Positions 1-6,738 of a DNA stretch of 8,112 nt are shown here, in pieces; the first letter of the stretch is position 1, and each line of letters begins with the position of its first letter. The position numbers and the translations under genes were made by a program. The stretch is from the NCBI GenBank assembly GCA_002938115.1, contig PTKD01000086.1, positions 1 through 8,112 of the forward strand, written 5' to 3'. Origin of the DNA: Alphaproteobacteria bacterium MarineAlpha9_Bin7. Its GTDB lineage: Bacteria; Pseudomonadota; Alphaproteobacteria; UBA7887. The notes under the pieces were generated by a model. It did not search any database. It saw nothing but the letters and a program-made list of their open reading frames with translations, and was not told the origin of the DNA.

Positions 1-301
1 TGTCGAGGTCGCGCAGCGCTGCAAAAGTATGCCGAGTTTGCTCCATCCATTTTTCGGCATCCCCAGATGCAAAACTGGCGGCTTCGTCTAGGTCTTGGCC
101 CGCACAAAATGCGCGATCACCTGCACCCGTGATTACCACCCCCCGTATGCCGTTGTCATCATTCACTTGCGATAAAACTTCGGCGAGCTCATTACGCATT
201 TTTGCGGTTACTGCATTTAAAACCTTTGGGCGCTTCAGATATACTAAGAGAATACCGTCGCAATGCTTTAGTTCTAGAGTTTGGAGGTTGTCCATCATCA
301 T
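1..301 (-). CDS. Enoyl-CoA hydratase/isomerase (crotonase) family protein, N-terminal part
   Basis: The minus strand reads open from position 301 to the window edge, giving about 100 residues of a crotonase-fold protein. Such enzymes act on acyl-CoA thioesters (hydration, isomerisation or related steps) in the cytoplasm. Seen directly: an early KRPKVLNAVT segment (about residues 23-32), matching the family's conserved RP..LNA stretch, and VVITGAGDRAFCAGQDLDE (about 55-73), the strand and loop that supply one oxyanion-hole amide. A full protein would be around 260 residues, so the catalytic acidic residues lie outside the window and the exact substrate cannot be named. The FCAGQDL form is seen in PaaG-like and general enoyl-CoA hydratases. 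Three consecutive ATG codons (301, 298, 295) are possible starts and none has a clear Shine-Dalgarno sequence; the outermost is used here. It is divergent from the Sel1-repeat gene. Confidence 0.88.
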   Translation of the reverse strand, partial: MMMDNLQTLELKHCDGILLVYLKRPKVLNAVTAKMRNELAEVLSQVNDDNGIRGVVITGAGDRAFCAGQDLDEAASFASGDAEKWMEQTRHTFAALRDLD

Positions 302-542
302 GATGCGTCACACCGTTTGTAAAGCAATTCAATCACCCGTTCCTCACCAGTACCATGTGTTCGCTACAACCGCGATTTTTCTTGAAGGTAAACCATTTTG
401 ACTGGCTAAAGGATACCTATGCCGACTTTTGTCTGTATTGGGCTGTGACATTCCATGTTTAATCTCCATTCGGTACGTTGCAACGGTTCATTTTTTGTAA
501 AGGCATGCCTTATTTTTGTTGGCAAGGACATAATCGGAACTA
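302..542. other. Divergent intergenic spacer between crotonase and Sel1-repeat genes
   Basis: This 241-base spacer separates two outward-facing genes and should hold both promoters. A plus-strand open frame enters it from within the crotonase gene, but it is antisense to that gene for most of its length and resembles nothing. A TTGACT hexamer at 398-403 could be a -35 element, but no good -10 follows at 16-18 bases. A CATAAT at 529-534 could be a -10 for the Sel1 gene, but lacks a recognisable -35. The one clear structure is the 12-base palindrome at 500-511, listed separately. I see no RNA gene here. Confidence 0.5.
500..511. repeat. 12-base perfect palindrome AAGGCATGCCTT flanked by T-runs
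   Basis: AAGGCATGCCTT equals its own reverse complement, and is preceded by TTTTTTGT and followed by ATTTTTG. It lies about 32 bases before the first start of the Sel1-repeat gene. As DNA it could be an operator for a dimeric regulator. As RNA it folds poorly (four base pairs with a four-base loop), so a terminator is less likely despite the T-run. The function is inference and one 12-base palindrome can arise by chance. Confidence 0.3.
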
Positions 543-1379
543 ATGTGTCCCAATGCGATCAATTACAAAACCATGAATAATTCGTCCAGTAACTGGTGTG
601 CGGCTGTTTTTATTCTGTTTCTGTTTGGGGCAACCGAAACCTTGGCTGAGGTTTCTGATGCCGACAAGGCATATGACAAAGGAAATTATCTCAAGGCGCT
701 CCATTTGTGGCTCCCTGGTGCTGAGTCTGGTGATGCCACCGCGCAGTATAATGTCGCCACATTATACCGGATGGGTCGGGGCGTTCGGGCTGATCTCGTT
801 GTTGCGGCAATCTGGTATCGACAAGCTGCCGAGCAAGGCCATGCTCTATCCCAGGTCAATTTGGGACGTTTTTATTTAGAAGGAAAGGGCGTTGAAAAGG
901 AAGTGGACCAAGCGTTGGTTTGGTTTCAAAAAGCAGCCGATAACGACGATGTTTTTGGCCAGTATTTCCTCGGGCGCCAGTATGTGATGGGTGTCGGCGT
1001 GCCACAGAACTATGCCCAGGCGGCTGCCTTTTTCCGTCGTGCAGCTGAGCAGGGGTTAAGCGATGCCGCATATGAGTTGGCGGTACTTTATAAACGGGGG
1101 GAGGGTACCGAGCGTGATCATGTTGAGGCAATGAAATGGTTTAGCGCTGCCGCGTACGCTGGGCACGTGGAGGCACAATTTGCTATAGGTCTGATATATG
1201 AAGAAGGTCAGGGGGTTCCTATGGATTTGGTGCGTGCCTATTTCTGGTACAGTGTAGCGGCGGCGAGCGGACATATGACTGGAGAAAATAATCGGTATCG
1301 TTTGGCGCCGGAGTTAACCGTGGAGCAATTGAACTCGACTCGTCGTAGTCTAAAGGAATGGCGTGACGGTAGGCCTTAG
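543..1379 (+). CDS. Exported Sel1-like (SLR/TPR-like) repeat protein
   Basis: This 278-residue protein is built from helical Sel1-like repeats, which serve as protein-protein interaction scaffolds; the partner cannot be told from sequence. Residues 18-35 form a hydrophobic stretch (WCAAVFILFLFGATETLA) followed by EV, resembling a signal peptide cut after Ala35, so a periplasmic location is inferred. A degenerate half repeat covers about 40-63, then five units of about 36 residues run through 64-99, 100-135, 136-171, 172-207 and 208-243. Each has the A.Y.LG..Y..G.GV pattern followed by the A..W(F/Y)..AA..G pattern. A short charged tail (244-278) follows. An alternative ATG at 573 would remove 10 residues and with them the only lysine before the hydrophobic core; GGA just before 543 slightly favours the longer form. 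The cysteine at 19 sits before the core, so this is not a lipoprotein signal. The next gene is 144 bases away. Confidence 0.85.
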   Translation: MCPNAINYKTMNNSSSNWCAAVFILFLFGATETLAEVSDADKAYDKGNYLKALHLWLPGAESGDATAQYNVATLYRMGRGVRADLVVAAIWYRQAAEQGHALSQVNLGRFYLEGKGVEKEVDQALVWFQKAADNDDVFGQYFLGRQYVMGVGVPQNYAQAAAFFRRAAEQGLSDAAYELAVLYKRGEGTERDHVEAMKWFSAAAYAGHVEAQFAIGLIYEEGQGVPMDLVRAYFWYSVAAASGHMTGENNRYRLAPELTVEQLNSTRRSLKEWRDGRP

Positions 1380-1409
1380 CAGGGGTTGGAGCAGGCCTCG
1401 TCTACAAAT

Positions 1410-1451
1410 CAAGATGTAACAAAATCTTGGGACTTGAGATACTGAGCTCAA
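1410..1451 (+). other. Small inverted repeats after the Sel1-repeat gene
   Basis: CAAGAT (1410-1415) pairs with ATCTTG (1424-1429) across an eight-base loop, and TTGAG (1434-1438) pairs with CTCAA (1447-1451). They lie 30-72 bases after the Sel1 stop codon, where a terminator could be. Neither stem is GC-rich and no T-run follows, so an intrinsic terminator is not well supported. The rest of the 1380-1523 spacer shows no gene. Confidence 0.2.
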
Positions 1452-1523
1452 ATTTAGCTGACGTTTTCTTGCACTTCTTTGTTTTAAACTCTCTCTAGAG
1501 GCGATGATATAAAAGTTGGTGGT

Positions 1524-2312
1524 GTGGAAGTAAGCGAAGATAAACTTCTCGGTGGCCGAGTAAGGTTGCGTCAACCGATCCGTGGGTATCGTGTTGCGAT
1601 TGACCCGATTTTATTGGCGTCTGCTGTGCCTGCCAAGAGGGAGTCGCGTGTGCTTGATCTTGGTGCGGGCGTCGGCGCCGCTGCCTTATGTTTGGCGGCT
1701 CGAGTTTCCGGGTGCCGAGTCGATGCAGTAGAGTTACAGCCTGAACTTGCCAATATTGCTGTGAATAACGCTAACCTCAACCGATTGGAAGGTCGGGTTT
1801 GCGTACACGTATGTGATGTTCTGTCGCTTCCGCGGACTTTTTTTCAAAAATTTGACCATGTGATGGCCAATCCGCCTTTCCTTCCGGCAGACCGCTCTGC
1901 TCCCACAGGAGGGAAAAATTTATCGACGGTGGAATGTGGAGCCAGGTTAAGGGATTGGATCGACGCAGCGGCTGGTGTGCTCCGTTTTAAAGGCAGCCTC
2001 ACTTTCATTCATCGCGCGGATCGGTTGGACGAATTGCTCGCTCTTATTCGGACTGTTGCTGGCGAGATTGTTGTGGCTCCTATCTGGCCCCGGGAAGGTA
2101 AGCCCGCTAAACGAGTTTTGGTGCGTGCTCGAAAAGGTGTGTCTACTCCACTTCGTTTGGTAGCCGGCCTGACGCTGTACGGCAATGACGGTGGATATAC
2201 GGCCACGACTGAGTCAATTTTGCGTGGTGGGGCTCCATTTGTATTTGATTCAGATTTTAGCTATCCCGGCGAGTGCGCTGGTTTGGCAGGAGACGGCTGG
2301 ACCGCAACGTGA
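1524..2312 (+). CDS. TrmN6-like tRNA1(Val) (adenine(37)-N6)-methyltransferase family protein
   Basis: This is a 262-residue class I S-adenosylmethionine-dependent methyltransferase. The SAM-binding motif I is VLDLGAGVG (residues 43-51), the acidic end of strand 2 is VDAVE (66-70), and motif IV is NPPF (116-119), the signature of N6-adenine and related amino methyltransferases. The opening LLGGRVRLRQPIRGYRVAID is typical of the TrmN6/YfiC group, which methylates A37 of tRNA1-Val in E. coli; in this lineage the RNA target is inferred. The C-terminal half (about 155-240) contains GSLTFIHRADRLDELL and ends with YTATTESILRGGAPF as in the family, followed by an unremarkable tail of about 22 residues. 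The start is GTG at 1524; no ATG is available in frame back to the TAA at 1485, and ribosome-site support is weak. The S49 peptidase gene follows 38 bases later, suggesting an operon. Confidence 0.85.
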   Translation: MEVSEDKLLGGRVRLRQPIRGYRVAIDPILLASAVPAKRESRVLDLGAGVGAAALCLAARVSGCRVDAVELQPELANIAVNNANLNRLEGRVCVHVCDVLSLPRTFFQKFDHVMANPPFLPADRSAPTGGKNLSTVECGARLRDWIDAAAGVLRFKGSLTFIHRADRLDELLALIRTVAGEIVVAPIWPREGKPAKRVLVRARKGVSTPLRLVAGLTLYGNDGGYTATTESILRGGAPFVFDSDFSYPGECAGLAGDGWTAT

Positions 2313-2334
2313 CCACGGACTAATGTCAGGCGAT

Positions 2335-2340
2335 AGGAGG
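2335..2340 (+). promoter_or_regulatory. Strong Shine-Dalgarno AGGAGG for the S49 peptidase gene
   Basis: A full-consensus AGGAGG lies 10 bases before ATG 2351 and 4 bases before an in-frame GTG at 2345. It marks the translation start region of the peptidase and shows that the ATG at 2341, in another frame and directly abutting the site, is not the start. It is by far the best ribosome site in the window. Confidence 0.75.
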
Positions 2341-2350
2341 ATGTGTGCTA

Positions 2351-3196
2351 ATGCAGATATGGCCTTTTTCTCGCCGTGCGCCCAGTGTTGCGGTGCTGCG
2401 GTTGTCGGGCGTCATATCGCCCTCGGGACGGCCCTTTTCGGGTGCCTTGAATATGGCTGGGTTGGCGACACCTATCCAGCAGGCGTTTTCATTGCGTGGG
2501 GTAAAAGCAGTTGCATTATCCATTAATTCACCGGGTGGCTCGCCTGTGCAGTCAGCGTTGATAGCGAGACGGGTCCGTTCACTTGCCCGAGAAAGAGAAC
2601 TGCCAGTGTTTGCTTTCGTAGAAGATATAGCGGCTTCGGGCGGGTATTGGCTCGCTTGTGCAGCTGATGAAATTTTCGCGGAATCTAGCTCAATCGTTGG
2701 TTCGATTGGCGTGATTTCGGCAGGCTTTGGATTTCAGGAAGCGATTAAAAGGCTTGGCATTGAGCGGCGGGTTTACGCAGAAGGAAAACAAAAAGGTCTT
2801 CTTGATCCATTTAAACCCGAGGATGCAGAGGAAGTTGCGCGTCTGAAGGAACTGCAAAGAGACATTTTTGAAGATTTCAAAACACACGTCCGCGAACGGC
2901 GTGGAAAGCGGCTCAAGGGGGATCAAGAGGTCCTTTTCAATGGCGATGTATGGACGGGAAGGAGGGCTCTGGAGCTAGGTTTGATAGATGGGTTAGGCGA
3001 TTTCCGCACAGTACTTCGCGATCGTTTTGGGGAAAATGTTAAATTGCGCCCAATTGGCTCTTCTCGGCGTTGGTTTCGCAGGCGTGTTGGATTTGTACTC
3101 AATAATTCTGGAAATATAAGCGCCTCCGAGGAAATGGTTGGCGGTTTTGTTGATGCATTGGAAGCACGCGCTCTATGGGCTCGCTACGGAATCTAA
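2351..3196 (+). CDS. S49 family serine peptidase (SppA-like, short form)
   Basis: This 281-residue protein belongs to the signal peptide peptidase A (S49, ClpP-fold) family, which cleaves residual signal peptides or membrane-associated peptides with a Ser-Lys dyad. VKAVALSINSPGGSP (51-65) is the conserved strand and SPGG turn. EDIAASGGYWLACAADEI (91-108) carries the nucleophile, Ser96. SSIVGSIGVI (113-122) is the next family block. Lys148 in EGKQKGLLDPF lies 52 residues after the serine, the same spacing as the Ser147/Lys199 pair of Bacillus SppA, so it is the probable general base. WTGRRALELGLIDGLGD (201-217) is the usual C-terminal family motif. Unlike classical SppA there is no N-terminal signal or membrane helix; the protein starts MQIWPFSRRAPSVAVLRLSG. 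ATG 2351 is chosen for its 10-base spacing to AGGAGG; GTG 2345 would add two residues. It follows the methyltransferase by 38 bases, probably in one transcript. Confidence 0.9.
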   Translation: MQIWPFSRRAPSVAVLRLSGVISPSGRPFSGALNMAGLATPIQQAFSLRGVKAVALSINSPGGSPVQSALIARRVRSLARERELPVFAFVEDIAASGGYWLACAADEIFAESSSIVGSIGVISAGFGFQEAIKRLGIERRVYAEGKQKGLLDPFKPEDAEEVARLKELQRDIFEDFKTHVRERRGKRLKGDQEVLFNGDVWTGRRALELGLIDGLGDFRTVLRDRFGENVKLRPIGSSRRWFRRRVGFVLNNSGNISASEEMVGGFVDALEARALWARYGI

Positions 3197-3209
3197 GTTG
3201 CAAAAAGCA

Positions 3210-3233
3210 GGACTTGAGATATAGAAATATATC
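3210..3233 (+). other. Repeated 12-mer GGACTTGAGATA overlapping a small AT-rich inverted repeat
   Basis: GGACTTGAGATA (3210-3221) also occurs at 1430-1441. Here it overlaps GATATA-GAAA-TATATC (3218-3233), a perfect six-pair inverted repeat with a GNRA-type loop. The motif includes CTTGAG, close to the alphaproteobacterial -35 consensus CTTGAC; a weak CATATC lies 17 bases downstream at 3237-3242. The copies lie 94 and 99 bases before the starts of the methyltransferase and four-cysteine genes. A promoter or regulator site is possible but unproven. No gene is seen elsewhere in the 3197-3308 spacer. Confidence 0.3.
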
Positions 3234-3308
3234 CGTCATATCAGGCTAAACCTAGAGTGTGCGTTCGCGAGAGCATGATTTCTCGACCTTTATTAAGCGG
3301 AAAACATA

Positions 3309-3566
3309 ATGTTTGGTTTCAGCATACAAAAACTTCTGTTCACGGTCGCAATCGTTCTTATTGTGTGGTACGGCTTTAAAATCATTGGTCGTCTTGATAA
3401 AAAGCGGAAAGCTCAAATCAAGGCTCATAGACGGCAGAGGGGATCATCTTCACGTGTGGCCCAGCCCACAACAGAAGATATGGTGGCGTGCGTTGTTTGC
3501 GGTACATTCGTGACCTCTCGGGGCACCAAGTCTTGCGGTCGGGAGGGCTGTCCATACCCTGGCTAG
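3309..3566 (+). CDS. Small membrane-anchored four-cysteine (zinc-ribbon-like) protein, function unknown
   Basis: This 85-residue protein has three visible parts. A hydrophobic helix at about 8-26 (LLFTVAIVLIVWYGFKIIG) would anchor it in the inner membrane. A strongly basic linker at about 28-50 (DKKRKAQIKAHRRQRG and following) suggests the C-terminal side is cytoplasmic by the positive-inside rule. The C-terminal segment begins EDMVACVVCGTFVTSRG and has cysteines at 61, 64, 76 and 81 (CxxC-x11-CxxxxC), which could bind a zinc ion. This layout recalls the PP0621-type small proteins, which I know only as uncharacterised; assignment to that family is tentative. It is flanked by 112 bases after the S49 peptidase gene and 157 bases before glyQ, so it could have its own promoter. 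ATG 3309 is preceded by GCGGAAA, a modest ribosome site. Reality of the gene is supported by this coherent domain pattern rather than by length. Confidence 0.75.
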   Translation: MFGFSIQKLLFTVAIVLIVWYGFKIIGRLDKKRKAQIKAHRRQRGSSSRVAQPTTEDMVACVVCGTFVTSRGTKSCGREGCPYPG

Positions 3567-3579
3567 CAAACAGGAAATT

Positions 3580-3603
3580 GGGGCTGGTTGCTCCTTATTT
3601 TAT
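3580..3603 (+). terminator. Weak candidate terminator after the four-cysteine gene
   Basis: GGGGC (3580-3584) pairs with GCTCC (3590-3594) across the loop TGGTT, with one G-U pair, followed by TTATTTTAT. The stem is only five pairs and the T-tract is interrupted by A, so efficiency would be modest. It is 13 bases after the stop codon, a suitable place to separate the upstream genes from glyQ. Confidence 0.35.
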
Positions 3604-3653
3604 CAGATAGGTGATCTGTGCTTGTTGTCATTAATTACTTCCGGAACGTGTGC

Positions 3654-3682
3654 TTGACCCGATGCGGCCGGCACCGTAACTT
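3654..3682 (+). promoter_or_regulatory. Candidate promoter of glyQ-glyS-ppdK
   Basis: CTTGACC contains TTGACC at 3654-3659, five of six matches to the -35 consensus and matching the alphaproteobacterial CTTGAC form. Seventeen bases later TAACTT (3677-3682) matches three of six -10 positions. Transcription would begin near 3689, leaving a leader of about 35 bases before ATG 3724. I see no T-box, glycine riboswitch or leader peptide in the 157-base spacer. The -10 is weak, so this is a candidate only. Confidence 0.4.
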
Positions 3683-3723
3683 AGCGGGAGATCTCTTTAC
3701 CACTCAACCATCGTAATCGCGCC

Positions 3724-4620
3724 ATGGTCCGCCAAAATAGGCGCGCGCTAAGCTTTCAAGAGCTTATTCTGACGTTGCAGCAGTACTGGGCAACTCAGGG
3801 CTGCGTCTTACTTCAACCCTACGACATGATGGTGGGAGCAGGAACTTTTCATCCTGCGACGCTACTACGCAGTCTCGGCCCAAAGCCATGGAGGGCAGCC
3901 TACGTGCAGCCATCGAGACGACCCTCTGACGGGCGTTACGGGAAGAATCCAAATCGTTTGCAACACTACTATCAATTTCAAGTCATTCTAAAACCATCTC
4001 CTGAGGATATTCAGGACCTGTATCTGGGCAGCCTAACGGACATCGGAATTGACACAAGACACCATGACATACGGTTTGTGGAAGACGATTGGGAGAGTCC
4101 TACACTGGGTGCTTGGGGGCTGGGCTGGGAGGTTTGGTGTGATGGAATGGAAGTCTCCCAGTTCACGTATTTTCAACAGGTAGGGGGAATAGATTGTGAA
4201 ATTGTGTCTGGCGAATTGACCTACGGTTTGGAACGGTTAGCAATGTACGTTCAGGGTGTAGAGAACATCTTTGAGCTCGATTGGAATGGGGCGGGCATCT
4301 CGTACGGGGAGGTATTTTTGGAGGCTGAGCGGCAATATTCACAATACAATTTTGACCACGCTAATGTGACGGTACTTCGGCGTCATTTTGAGGATACTGA
4401 AGCGGAATGTTTATCGCTTTTGGCAGTAGAATTACCGCTCCCGGCCTACGATCAATGCATCGCTGCCAGCCACTTGTTCAATTTGCTAGACGCTCGTGGA
4501 GTAATCAGCGTAACTGAGCGACAGGCCTATATTGCCCGAGTGCGCACCCTTGCTAAAAAGTGTTGTGAGACATATCTGGCTCTAGAATCTGATGCCACTC
4601 CGTTGCCCGATGCAGAATAA
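3724..4620 (+). CDS. glyQ: Glycine--tRNA ligase alpha subunit
   Basis: GlyQ is the catalytic alpha chain of the bacterial alpha2beta2 glycyl-tRNA synthetase, activating glycine with ATP and passing it to tRNA-Gly in the cytoplasm. The 298-residue length is normal. Recognisable blocks: [19 protein letters not shown] (16-34) with [10 protein letters not shown] (37-46); [19 protein letters not shown] (60-78) with [15 protein letters not shown] (79-93), which holds class II motif 2 with its ATP-contacting arginine; [18 protein letters not shown] (121-138) and [16 protein letters not shown] (140-155) for glycine and adenylate binding; and [15 protein letters not shown] (164-178), class II motif 3. 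All appear intact. ATG 3724 lacks a good Shine-Dalgarno (GGGAG is 33 bases away), and a TAG in frame at 3682 rules out a much longer form. The stop codon overlaps the glyS start by one base. Confidence 0.97.
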   Translation: MVRQNRRALSFQELILTLQQYWATQGCVLLQPYDMMVGAGTFHPATLLRSLGPKPWRAAYVQPSRRPSDGRYGKNPNRLQHYYQFQVILKPSPEDIQDLYLGSLTDIGIDTRHHDIRFVEDDWESPTLGAWGLGWEVWCDGMEVSQFTYFQQVGGIDCEIVSGELTYGLERLAMYVQGVENIFELDWNGAGISYGEVFLEAERQYSQYNFDHANVTVLRRHFEDTEAECLSLLAVELPLPAYDQCIAASHLFNLLDARGVISVTERQAYIARVRTLAKKCCETYLALESDATPLPDAE

Positions 4621-6731
4621 TGCCTGAGCTACTCCTCGAAGTACTGTCCGAAGAAATTCCGGCGCGGTTGCAGCATTCCGCCGTCGAAGATTTCAAAGGG
4701 CTTTTTTGCGCGAAATTAAGGGATCAGGGGTTATTTTTTGACTCGGCTGAGGCTCACGTGACACCAAGAAGACTAGTCTTGGTAATAGATGGTCTTCAGA
4801 CTCGTCAATCAGACCGAATTGAGGAGAGAAAGGGCCCAAAGACAAGTGCTCCTGAGAAATCGATTCTGGGGTTTCTTCAATCGGCTGGATACGAATCGTT
4901 GGGTCATCCCGATCTCGAAAAGAGAGAAATTAAGGGCTCGGAGTTTTATTTTGTAAAGCGTTTGGTAAAAGGTTGCTCAACAAAAGAGCTGTTACCTGGG
5001 GTTATTCATGATGCCGTAACGGAGCTGCGATGGCCCAGGTCCATGCGCTGGGCATCCGGAACCCTGAAATGGGTACGACCGATCCACTCAATTCTTTGCA
5101 TTTTTGATGGGCGTTTGGTGAAAGGCGATATTAGTACTGGTATTGGGTTGGCAGGCACCAGTGAAACAGCAATTAGATTCACCAACAAAACATGTGGACA
5201 TCGATTTTTGGCGCCCGCTTTTTTTACTGTCAATAATTTCAGTGACTATGTGGAAAAATTGAGAAACTCTTTCGTAATTGTAGAGGCGGAGGAGAGACGA
5301 AAAATTATCGTCCAAAAGGCAAATGACCTAGCCGAGGAACATGGATTGCTGTTGCACACGGATGATTTTTTGATGAATGAGAACACAGGTCTCGTCGAAT
5401 GGCCGGTAGTTCTCGTGGGTTCTTTCTCTGAAATATTCTTGACTTTACCTGATGAAGTGCTCGTGACTTCGATGAAACGTCACCAGAAATATATACCGCT
5501 CTACCAACGGGATGGACTCCTAGCTCCTCGTTTCGTCGTGGTGTCAAATTTAACGTCCAACGATGGCGGTGCGGCTATTGTGGCTGGTAATGAGAGGGTT
5601 CTCAGGGCCCGTCTATACGACGCGAAATTCTTCTGGGATGTAGACAGACAGACTTCGCTTGATGATTTTTCCAAACGACTCGGCGAGATTACGTTTCACG
5701 CTAAGCTCGGTTCAATGTCGGACAAGGTAATAAGGCTTGCCAAATTGGGTGTCAAAATCGCGCAACGTGTACCTAAGGCCAATGCGGATATGGTTGAGCG
5801 AGCGGCGTTGCTTTGTAAGGCTGATTTGGTGACTGAAATGGTAAGTGAGTTCCCTGAATTGCAGGGTGTCATGGGTAAATATTATGCCCTCCAGCAGGGA
5901 GAAAACGCGTCAGTAGCCGCGGCCATTGCAGATCACTATTCCCCGCTTGGGCCAAGTGATGTTTGTCCAAAAGCTCCAAATTCGGTTTCTTTGGCGCTCT
6001 CCGACAAGATTGATATTCTGGTTGGTATGTTTGGCGTTGGAGGACGGCCCTCGGGCTCCAAGGACCCCTATGCGCTTCGTCGAGCAGCGCTCGGGGTGAT
6101 CCGATTGATTATGGAAAATGACCTCCGCTTGCCTCTGATTGAGGTGATAAGGGAATCGCATAAAAGTTATAAATTAGGCGTCTTAGGAGATCGGTCGGAG
6201 TGTGTAAGGACTTTGGTCGATTTTATAACTGATCGGCTTAAAGTGCATCTTCGTGAATTGGACTATGGTCATGACGTGGTATCCGCCGTCTTTGCGGTAA
6301 CCGAAGAAGATGACCTTTGGAGATTGGTGGCTCGCGCAAAAGCTTTAAAGGAGTTTTTAGCCTCTACGGCAGGTGCTGATCTGCTTGGTGCCTACAATCG
6401 CGCCTCAAATATTGTGCAGATAGAGGAGAAAAAAGACAGGGTCACATACAACGCCGACGTGAACGCTGAAATGCTTGTGCAGCAGGAAGAGAAGGTGCTG
6501 TTCGCAGATCTCATTTCGTTCAGAGACAAACTTGGTAGGGCATTAGAGGGTGAGGATTATGCATCTGCGATGGAAGCCATCGCAGATCTTAAAGAGCCCG
6601 TGGATGCCTTCTTTGACCAAGTAACGGTGAACTGTGAAAACGCAGCGTTACGCCAAAATCGGCTGTACTTACTTGGAGAGATTCGTGATTCATTTAAAAC
6701 TGTGGCCGATTTTTCGTTGATTAAAGGGTGA
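4620..6731 (+). CDS. glyS: Glycine--tRNA ligase beta subunit
   Basis: GlyS is the tRNA-binding beta chain that completes the alpha2beta2 glycyl-tRNA synthetase. Its 703 residues agree with the family. The start is typical: [18 protein letters not shown]. The body shows RWPRSMRWASGTLKWVRPIHS (137-157, quoted here in its core only), FTNKTCGHRFLAP (187-199) and LPDEVLVTSMKRHQKYIPL (276-294). The HD-like region carries FHAKLGSMSDK (359-369), LCKADLVTEMVSEFPELQG (398-416), ADHYSPLGPSD (437-447) and GVGGRPSGSKDPYALRR (472-488), all hallmarks. The C-terminal anticodon-binding domain (about 580-690) has AYNRASNI, KEPVDAFFDQV (658-668) and ALRQNRLYLLGEIR (676-689). The ATG shares its A with the glyQ stop (TAATG) and has no strong ribosome site, so translational coupling or re-initiation is likely, which would favour equal chain amounts. 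Confidence 0.97.
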   Translation: MPELLLEVLSEEIPARLQHSAVEDFKGLFCAKLRDQGLFFDSAEAHVTPRRLVLVIDGLQTRQSDRIEERKGPKTSAPEKSILGFLQSAGYESLGHPDLEKREIKGSEFYFVKRLVKGCSTKELLPGVIHDAVTELRWPRSMRWASGTLKWVRPIHSILCIFDGRLVKGDISTGIGLAGTSETAIRFTNKTCGHRFLAPAFFTVNNFSDYVEKLRNSFVIVEAEERRKIIVQKANDLAEEHGLLLHTDDFLMNENTGLVEWPVVLVGSFSEIFLTLPDEVLVTSMKRHQKYIPLYQRDGLLAPRFVVVSNLTSNDGGAAIVAGNERVLRARLYDAKFFWDVDRQTSLDDFSKRLGEITFHAKLGSMSDKVIRLAKLGVKIAQRVPKANADMVERAALLCKADLVTEMVSEFPELQGVMGKYYALQQGENASVAAAIADHYSPLGPSDVCPKAPNSVSLALSDKIDILVGMFGVGGRPSGSKDPYALRRAALGVIRLIMENDLRLPLIEVIRESHKSYKLGVLGDRSECVRTLVDFITDRLKVHLRELDYGHDVVSAVFAVTEEDDLWRLVARAKALKEFLASTAGADLLGAYNRASNIVQIEEKKDRVTYNADVNAEMLVQQEEKVLFADLISFRDKLGRALEGEDYASAMEAIADLKEPVDAFFDQVTVNCENAALRQNRLYLLGEIRDSFKTVADFSLIKG

Positions 6732-6738
6732 CCGGCGT

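Noticed and set aside
129..401. Plus-strand open frame of 90 codons
   Set aside because: It is antisense to the crotonase N-terminus, which has clear family motifs, and has no recognisable content.
543..660. Lipoprotein signal in the Sel1-repeat protein
   Set aside because: The only cysteines (2 and 19) precede the hydrophobic core, so there is no lipobox; an ordinary signal peptide fits better.
856..1274. Two overlapping minus-strand open frames opposite the Sel1-repeat gene
   Set aside because: They mirror the repeat-rich coding strand; the composition follows from the repeats on the other strand.
2185..2526. Plus-strand open frame of 113 codons spanning the methyltransferase end and peptidase start
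   Set aside because: It overlaps two well-supported genes in another frame and its only support, ATG 2341, abuts the AGGAGG with no spacing.
3567..3723. T-box or glycine riboswitch upstream of glyQ
   Set aside because: The spacer is only 157 bases and shows no T-box sequence, specifier stem or tandem glycine aptamer pattern.
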